9,502 nt of DNA from Bacteroidales bacterium. Lineage in GTDB: Bacteria > Bacteroidota > Bacteroidia > Bacteroidales > VadinHA17. The translations under genes and the position numbers were made by a program. Under the pieces are notes generated by a model. It saw only the letters and a list, made by a program, of their open reading frames with translations. It was not told the origin of the DNA and made no database searches. This document shows positions 6,476-9,502 of this stretch, in pieces. The first letter of the stretch is position 1. The number at the start of each line of letters is the position of its first letter. The DNA is taken from NCBI GenBank assembly GCA_016936695.1, contig JAFGXK010000298.1, forward strand, positions 1-9,502, given 5' to 3'.

Positions 6476-7042
6476 ATGGCTACTACTGCAGACTTCAGAA
6501 ACGGACTGGTAATAGAGTACAATGGGGAACTTCACACCATAGTGCAGTTCCAGCACGTCAAACCCGGAAAGGGTCCGGCTTTCGTAAGAACAAAACTCAA
6601 AAACATGAAGACAGGGAGGGTTCTTGATAACACATTTTCATCAGGAACGAAGGTAAACGTGGCCAGGGTCGAGAGACGCCCCTACCAGTATCTCTACCGC
6701 GATGAAATCGGCTACTATTTCATGCACCTCGAGACATTCGAACAGATACATGTTCCTGAGGAACTGATCGACGGCCATGAATTCCTTAAGGAAGGGGAGA
6801 ATGTAGAGGTTGTTTACCATACCGACACCGATACCGTTCTGTCAGTCGATGTCCCCCAGTTCGTTATAGTGGAAGTTACCTATACCGAACCCGGTCTGCG
6901 GGGCGATACGGCAACAAACACCTTCAAGCAGGCAACAATTGAGACAGGAGGTACAGTTATGGTTCCCCTCTTTGTCAGTACCGGCGACAGGATCAAGATA
7001 GATACCTCGAGCAGGACCTACATTGAAAGGGCCAAATCGTAA
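6476..7042 (+). CDS. efp: Translation elongation factor P
   Basis: A 188-aa cytoplasmic factor that binds between the P and E sites of stalled ribosomes and promotes peptide bond formation at polyproline stretches. Three beta domains are evident: an N-terminal KOW-like domain (about 1-64) and two OB domains (about 66-128 and 130-188). The C-terminal domain carries the EF-P signature region PGLRGDTATNTFKQATIETGG (starting near 139) and VPLFVSTGDRIKIDT. The loop that reaches the peptidyl-transferase centre reads HVKPGKGPAF; Lys32 occupies the position of E. coli Lys34, which is lysylated by EpmA/EpmB. A lysine here excludes the EarP arginine-rhamnosylation route. Whether this lysine is modified cannot be told, and no epmA/epmB gene is in the window. 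Length and both ends are normal. The stop codon lies 4 nt before the phosphatase ATG, so the two genes are very likely cotranscribed. Confidence 0.97.
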   Translation: MATTADFRNGLVIEYNGELHTIVQFQHVKPGKGPAFVRTKLKNMKTGRVLDNTFSSGTKVNVARVERRPYQYLYRDEIGYYFMHLETFEQIHVPEELIDGHEFLKEGENVEVVYHTDTDTVLSVDVPQFVIVEVTYTEPGLRGDTATNTFKQATIETGGTVMVPLFVSTGDRIKIDTSSRTYIERAKS

Positions 7043-7046
7043 ATTC

Positions 7047-8276
7047 ATGGGAAAGAAAAAGGCTTCGGTTAACAGATTGCAGGTTTCCAGATTCAAGCTG
7101 GATTCACTTCTCGACATAACACTGTCGATAAATGCAAATCTGCCGACCGAAGAACTTTTATCAAAATATGACTCGATTCTCAGAAACAACCTGGGAATAG
7201 GAAAAATAATAATCTTCAAACATTCAGTTGGCTGGGAATGCATTTTCAACGCCGGATTCCCAGCGGAGTTCGAAACCGGTATCGACGTGGAATCGCAGCT
7301 CCTGAAATTCACCGAAACGGAGATCAGGAATGAGAACCTCGGCATCGAGGGCGCTGAAATTCTTATCCCCGTTTACAACAACAACCTGCCGCTCGCCTTT
7401 ATCCTTATAGGCGACATCGAGGAAGACCGCGAAGGGATGAGCCCTGTGATAAGCCATCTCAATTTCATTCAGACGATCTCCCGGATAATCATTGTCGCTA
7501 TCGAAAACATAAGGCTGTTCAGGGAAAGCCTCAGGCAGGAAGCACTTAAGAAAGAGCTCGAACTGGCAGCAAAAATGCAGCAAAAGCTGATCCCCGACAA
7601 CAAGTCAATGCCTTTAAACGACAATTTCAGGGTCACCGGTTTCTATTTCCCGCATTACGAAGTCGGAGGCGATTATTACGACTGCCTCAGGCTCTCTCCT
7701 GCCAGAACCGGATTCTGCATTGCCGATGTCTCAGGAAAAGGAATAGCAGCAGCACTACTGATGTCGAATTTCCAGGCAGGCCTCAGGGCCCTTTTTACCC
7801 ATGATATTGAACTTGAGATGCTGGTCCACAAGCTGAATGACCTTATCTGGACCAATGCAGAAGGAGATAAGTTCATCACCTTTTTCCTGGCCCGCTATGA
7901 CCACACCACCGGCAATCTGGAATACCTTAATGCAGGTCATAACCCTCCTGTTCTTTTCAACAACGAAACACAACAGGTTCTGCATCTTCATTCCCAATGC
8001 GTCGGTATCGGGATGATAGACGAGATACCTCCGGTCAGTCATGCTGTTTTAAATATTGCTGAAAATTCTAAGATAGTTTGCTACACCGACGGGCTTTCAG
8101 ACCTGAAGGGAGACGACGGGAAAGAAATACTCACCTCCGAAATAGTGAAGCACATTGCAAACAGAGAACCTGTTGAAGGCAACATCAGGGAGATGCTTCT
8201 GAAACTCGGTATACCGGATAACAACCCGGACCTGTTCGATGATGTGTCGATAATTGCCGCCGATTTTATCAGGTAG
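7047..8276 (+). CDS. PP2C-type (SpoIIE/RsbU family) serine phosphatase with N-terminal GAF-like domain
   Basis: A 409-aa cytoplasmic protein with no membrane segment. Residues 20-155 look like a GAF-type sensor domain (alternating strands, ILIPVYNNNLPLAFILIGD near 105-123). A helical linker at 150-183 ends in ELAAKMQQKLIP, the standard lead-in to RsbU-type catalytic domains. The phosphatase domain (about 195-409) keeps all metal-site motifs: GGDYYD at 207-212, DVSGKG at 227-232, AGHNP at 296-300, YTDG at 346-349 and FDDVS at 397-401. It should therefore be an active Mn/Mg-dependent Ser/Thr phosphatase, usually acting on STAS anti-anti-sigma factors or, in the SiaA branch, on SiaC. The ATG at 7047 was chosen; an in-frame TTG at 7023 would overlap efp. 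It is the last gene of the cluster. No STAS or anti-sigma kinase gene is present; a SiaC-like protein is encoded at 137-562. GAF ligand unknown. Confidence 0.9.
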   Translation: MGKKKASVNRLQVSRFKLDSLLDITLSINANLPTEELLSKYDSILRNNLGIGKIIIFKHSVGWECIFNAGFPAEFETGIDVESQLLKFTETEIRNENLGIEGAEILIPVYNNNLPLAFILIGDIEEDREGMSPVISHLNFIQTISRIIIVAIENIRLFRESLRQEALKKELELAAKMQQKLIPDNKSMPLNDNFRVTGFYFPHYEVGGDYYDCLRLSPARTGFCIADVSGKGIAAALLMSNFQAGLRALFTHDIELEMLVHKLNDLIWTNAEGDKFITFFLARYDHTTGNLEYLNAGHNPPVLFNNETQQVLHLHSQCVGIGMIDEIPPVSHAVLNIAENSKIVCYTDGLSDLKGDDGKEILTSEIVKHIANREPVEGNIREMLLKLGIPDNNPDLFDDVSIIAADFIR

Positions 8277-8282
8277 CAGTAG

Positions 8283-8307
8283 CCCCTCCCGAACCCCCCT
8301 GCCCCCC
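8283..8307 (-). other. G-quadruplex motif in the 3' UTR of tyrS
   Basis: On the minus strand the order is G6, CA, G6, TTC, G3, A, G4: four G runs of at least three with loops of 2, 3 and 1 nt. This satisfies the standard G3+N1-7 rule with very short loops. It lies directly after the tyrS stop, so the tyrS transcript would carry it if it extends about 40 nt past the stop. It shares the two C6 runs with the hairpin at 8292-8321, so the two structures are mutually exclusive on that strand. Confidence 0.6.
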
Positions 8308-8321
8308 TAAAGGGGGGGGTT
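8292..8321. terminator. C/G hairpin between convergent operon and tyrS, likely bidirectional terminator and dispersed repeat
   Basis: AACCCCCC (8292-8299) can pair with GGGGGGTT (8314-8321). Alternatively the second C6 run (8302-8307) pairs with the G8 run across a TAAA loop. The element starts 15 nt after the phosphatase stop and ends 2 nt before the tyrS stop, so it serves both converging transcripts. No T tract follows on either strand, so it is not a canonical intrinsic terminator. The CCCCCTGCCCCCTAAAGGGGG-type form is one I recognise as a recurrent intergenic hairpin in Bacteroidota genomes; copy number here cannot be judged from one window. Confidence 0.6.
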
Positions 8322-8323
8322 GG

Positions 8324-9502
8324 TCAGCTTACCCTTAAGAGGTAATAATTCTTCTTCCCCTTCTGTACAAGCAGGTATTTATTATTGAGAAGCATATCGG
8401 TGCCGATGACCATATCAGGATTATCGATCCTTACCTTGTTGATACTCATTCCGCCTCCCTGTACAAGCCTCCTCAGTTCGCCCTTTGATGCAAACACCGC
8501 CGAGTGTTCGGCACATAAATCTGCCGCACTCACTCCCCTGCCGATAACTTCCATGCTGATGTCAAACACCGGCACTCCCTCGAAAACCGACAGGAAGGTG
8601 CTTTCATTCATTCTTTTCAGCGATTCGGTGGTTCCTTTCCCGAAGAGTATCTGTGATGCCTCAACGGCAGCCTCATAATCCTCGCGCGAATGCACCATCA
8701 CGGTCATCTCTTCAGCCAGGCGCTTCTGAAGAATCCTCTCATGGGGCGCCAGCTTGTGGGCCACCGAAAGCTCCTCAATGACGGTCCTTTCGAGGAGGGT
8801 GAATATCTTTATGTATTTCGCGGCATCTTCATCCGATACGTTTAGCCAGAACTGGTAAAAATGGTAAGGTGAGGTCTTTTCCGGGTCGAGCCATACATTT
8901 CCCGACTCGGTCTTTCCGAATTTGGCACCATCCGATTTGGTGATAAGCGGACAGGTCATTGCAAAAGCTTCTCCCCCGGTTTTTCTCCTTATCAGTTCGG
9001 TGCCCGTTACTATGTTTCCCCACTGATCTGATCCGCCCATCTGGAGCTTGCAGCCCAGTTCATTATAGAGATGAAGGAAATCGGTGCCCTGGACAAGCTG
9101 ATACGAAAACTCGGTGAATGACATCCCCTCCTTTGCATCGGCTCCGAGCCTTTTCTTCACCGAATCCTTTGACATCATGTAATTCACCGTTATATGCTTG
9201 CCAATCTCCCTTATAAAACCAAGGAATGAATATTCCTTCATCCAGTCGTAGTTGTTCACCATGATGGCGCGGTTCTTACGCTCAGGTGAAAAATCAAGAA
9301 ACCGTGACAGCTGTGTTCTGATGCATTCCTGGTTTCTCCGGAGAGTCTCCTCATCCAGGAAATTCCTTTCTTCCGACTTGCCCGAGGGATCTCCGATCAT
9401 ACCTGTCGCGCCGCCGACAAGAGCTATCGGAACATGTCCCGAACGCTGGAAATGAACAAGCAGCATCACCTGCACCATATGTCCGATATGCAGTGAGTCG
9501 GC
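8324..9502 (-). CDS. tyrS: Tyrosyl-tRNA synthetase, 5' end outside the window
   Basis: 392 residues are visible of an enzyme usually about 400-430 aa long. It charges tRNA-Tyr with tyrosine in the cytoplasm. The frame stays open to the last base of the window; upstream of the first internal ATG (9478) the codons read ADSLHIGH, placing the class I HIGH motif at 9479-9490. About 35-40 N-terminal residues are therefore missing by truncation at the edge, not by mutation. Further motifs are GGATGMIGDPSGKS just downstream, the tyrosine-binding region SYQLVQGTDF, QMGGSDQWGN, and KFGKT at 8909-8923 as the KMSKS-equivalent loop (the KFGKT variant typical of TyrRS). The C-terminal part (about the last 65 residues, with GGGMSINKVRI) is the S4-like RNA-binding domain. 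The stop lies 2 nt from the C/G hairpin, and the gene converges on the phosphatase gene. Confidence 0.97.
   Translation of the reverse strand, partial: ADSLHIGHMVQVMLLVHFQRSGHVPIALVGGATGMIGDPSGKSEERNFLDEETLRRNQECIRTQLSRFLDFSPERKNRAIMVNNYDWMKEYSFLGFIREIGKHITVNYMMSKDSVKKRLGADAKEGMSFTEFSYQLVQGTDFLHLYNELGCKLQMGGSDQWGNIVTGTELIRRKTGGEAFAMTCPLITKSDGAKFGKTESGNVWLDPEKTSPYHFYQFWLNVSDEDAAKYIKIFTLLERTVIEELSVAHKLAPHERILQKRLAEEMTVMVHSREDYEAAVEASQILFGKGTTESLKRMNESTFLSVFEGVPVFDISMEVIGRGVSAADLCAEHSAVFASKGELRRLVQGGGMSINKVRIDNPDMVIGTDMLLNNKYLLVQKGKKNYYLLRVS

Noticed and set aside
7023..7046. TTG start of the phosphatase overlapping efp
   Set aside because: An ATG at 7047, four nt after the efp stop, gives a normal start and avoids the overlap.
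8385..9455. Plus-strand open frames opposite tyrS
   Set aside because: They are antisense shadows of the conserved synthetase and show no family features of their own.

Overview
The window looks like a chromosomal segment of a Bacteroidota bacterium, probably of the Bacteroidales type. Four things support this. Two upstream regions carry the phylum's TAnnTTTG-like -7 element, one of them with a TTTG -33 element 20 nt away. Shine-Dalgarno sequences are weak or absent. The outer membrane factor, adaptor and DUF3108 proteins look like those of the phylum. The tRNA gene does not encode its CCA end. There are no insertion sequences, integrases, CRISPR arrays or phage genes, and nothing in base composition suggests recent transfer.

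Layout. The left third is on the minus strand: tRNA-Gln(UUG) at 3-75, a SiaC-like DUF1987 protein at 137-562, a ribbon-helix-helix protein at 664-942, and class II fructose-bisphosphate aldolase at 1059-2033. The aldolase has a readable promoter with a palindrome embedded in it and a good intrinsic terminator. A 245-nt divergent intergenic region follows. To its right, six genes run on the plus strand with gaps of only 4 to 38 nt, which reads as one operon: a TolC-family outer membrane factor, a MacA/HlyD-type periplasmic adaptor, tsaB, a secreted DUF3108 protein, efp (elongation factor P), and a GAF-like plus SpoIIE/PP2C phosphatase. The operon ends at a C/G-rich hairpin. Beyond it tyrS converges on the minus strand and runs off the right edge, 5'-truncated just upstream of its HIGH motif.

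How the genes relate. The operon mixes envelope export parts without an inner-membrane pump with translation genes: TsaB (t6A37 tRNA modification) and EF-P (polyproline stall relief), with tRNA-Gln and tyrS on its flanks. The SpoIIE-type phosphatase and the SiaC-like protein belong to families that work together in the Pseudomonas SiaA/B/C/D signalling pathway. Here they are separated and on opposite strands, so a functional link is only a hypothesis.

Most of the window is ordinary housekeeping sequence. The less ordinary parts are the palindrome inside the fba promoter, the tolC leader with two mini-ORFs chained by TGATG and TAATG overlaps, a strong G-quadruplex motif directly after tyrS, and the pump-less exporter pair. 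I see no convincing previously undescribed multi-gene system.
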